This document shows positions 63,741 through 64,000 of a stretch of 64,000 nucleotides of DNA, in pieces (the stretch's first letter is position 1; each line of letters opens with the position of its first letter). Location of the stretch: contig JAFEKX020000001.1 in NCBI GenBank assembly GCA_016893485.2, forward strand, positions 3,782,001 through 3,846,000, written 5' to 3'. The notes under the pieces are model-generated. The model worked only from the letters and a program-made list of their open reading frames with translations, did not search any database and was not told where the DNA came from. The position numbers and the translations under genes are program-made. Origin of the DNA: Streptomyces sp. P3. GTDB taxonomy: Bacteria > Actinomycetota > Actinomycetes > Streptomycetales > Streptomycetaceae.

Positions 63741-64000
63741 TCAGCCTCTGTGGTGGGTGGTGAAGGAGAAGCGGTCGCCCCGGTACAGGCCCCGGACCCG
63801 TTCCAGCGGCTGCCCTCCGTGTCCCGGGACACCCGGTGGATCAGCAGCATCGCCTCGGGAGGGCCGGCGGGGTGCCGATGAGCAGCGCCTCGCGCGGGGT
63901 GGCGAGCACGGTCTCGATGCGTTCGTCGGCGTCGCCGAAGTGGACGCCGCGGGCGTTGAGGTAGCCGTAGAAGGAGGAGTCGGGCTCGAAGTCCGTGTCC
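63741..64000 (-). CDS. GntR/UTRA (PhnF-like) regulator, C-terminal part
   Basis: The gene enters from the right edge, so its HTH is outside. The visible ~87 codons are the end of a UTRA ligand domain: PDSSFYGYLNARGVHFGDAD, then ETVLATPREALLIGTPPALP, LLIHRVSRDTEG and the typical final ERVRGLYRGDRFSFTTHHRG. Frame breaks lie near 63800 and 63870. UTRA-GntR proteins such as PhnF control phosphonate genes. Its place upstream of the island suggests it is the local regulator. Confidence 0.75.
   Translation of the reverse strand, partial: TRTSSPTPPSTATSTPAASTSATPTNASRPCSPPRARRCSSAPRRPSRGDAADPPGVPGHGGQPLERVRGLYRGDRFSFTTHHRG

Overview
The window is high-GC actinobacterial chromosome and almost certainly Streptomyces. 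Codon third positions are nearly all G or C. There is an adpA gene whose domain linker carries a TTA codon, followed by oligoribonuclease and tRNA-His. A CdgA-type cyclic-di-GMP protein, a cellobiose (ceb) locus, a CBM2-GH18 chitinase and an AA10 LPMO are also present. From memory, the gene order resembles the S. coelicolor SCO2790-SCO2840 neighbourhood. No phage, transposase, CRISPR array or plasmid gene was seen.

A caveat applies everywhere. About half of the genes are broken by one to five single-base frame changes, usually at G or C runs, while the protein reads on without loss in the next frame. That pattern fits consensus indel errors better than decay. I annotate such genes at full length and give the break positions. 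Two genes (39688-40109 and 42621-42942) have whole segments missing and are different.

Layout. 1-2.3 kb: acetate-type transporter, universal stress protein and a small membrane protein. 2.3-4.5 kb: adpA, orn, tRNA-His. 4.5-6 kb: kinase-like protein and a TetR regulator. 6-15.5 kb: cello-oligosaccharide uptake, with cebEFG-bglC flanked by two CebR-type LacI regulators and a second GH1 beta-glucosidase, plus four CebR-like boxes. 15.7-18 kb: an ammonia-lyase homologue lacking the Ala-Ser-Gly cofactor tripeptide, and a small membrane protein. 18-22 kb: chitinase and a two-component system. 22-26.3 kb: hypothetical proteins, spermidine-synthase-like protein, NsdA-like regulator and a histidine phosphatase. 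26.5-31.8 kb: PAP2 protein, then a three-gene operon (Fe-S RecB-like nuclease, stalk/barrel-like protein, SF1 helicase) behind a DNA-damage (RecA_NDp/PafBC) promoter, followed by a duplicated gene end.

32-38.7 kb: small hypotheticals, first tRNA-Lys, M6 peptidase, cdgA and a flavin monooxygenase. 39-47 kb: a catabolic island (two Asp/Glu-racemase-fold genes, 2-hydroxyacid dehydrogenase, amidase, DUF3830, Ehu-type ABC importer, IclR regulator). 47-54 kb: second tRNA-Lys, acyl-CoA synthetase, DUF3592, LPMO under a DasR-type site, band 7 protein, NlpC/P60 peptidoglycan-binding protein, third tRNA-Lys and a FadR-type regulator. 54-56.4 kb: sortase with a membrane-anchored partner and a HAD phosphatase. 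56.5-64 kb: a minus-strand phosphonate (2-aminoethylphosphonate-type) island: GntR regulator, FAD oxidoreductase, phosphonatase-like hydrolase, ABC importer and a Tat-exported phosphodiesterase.

The most interesting unexplained items are the damage-inducible split Dna2-like operon, the synonymous-only duplication of its helicase end, the lyase without its cofactor tripeptide, and operators that double as ribosome binding sites in the ceb locus.
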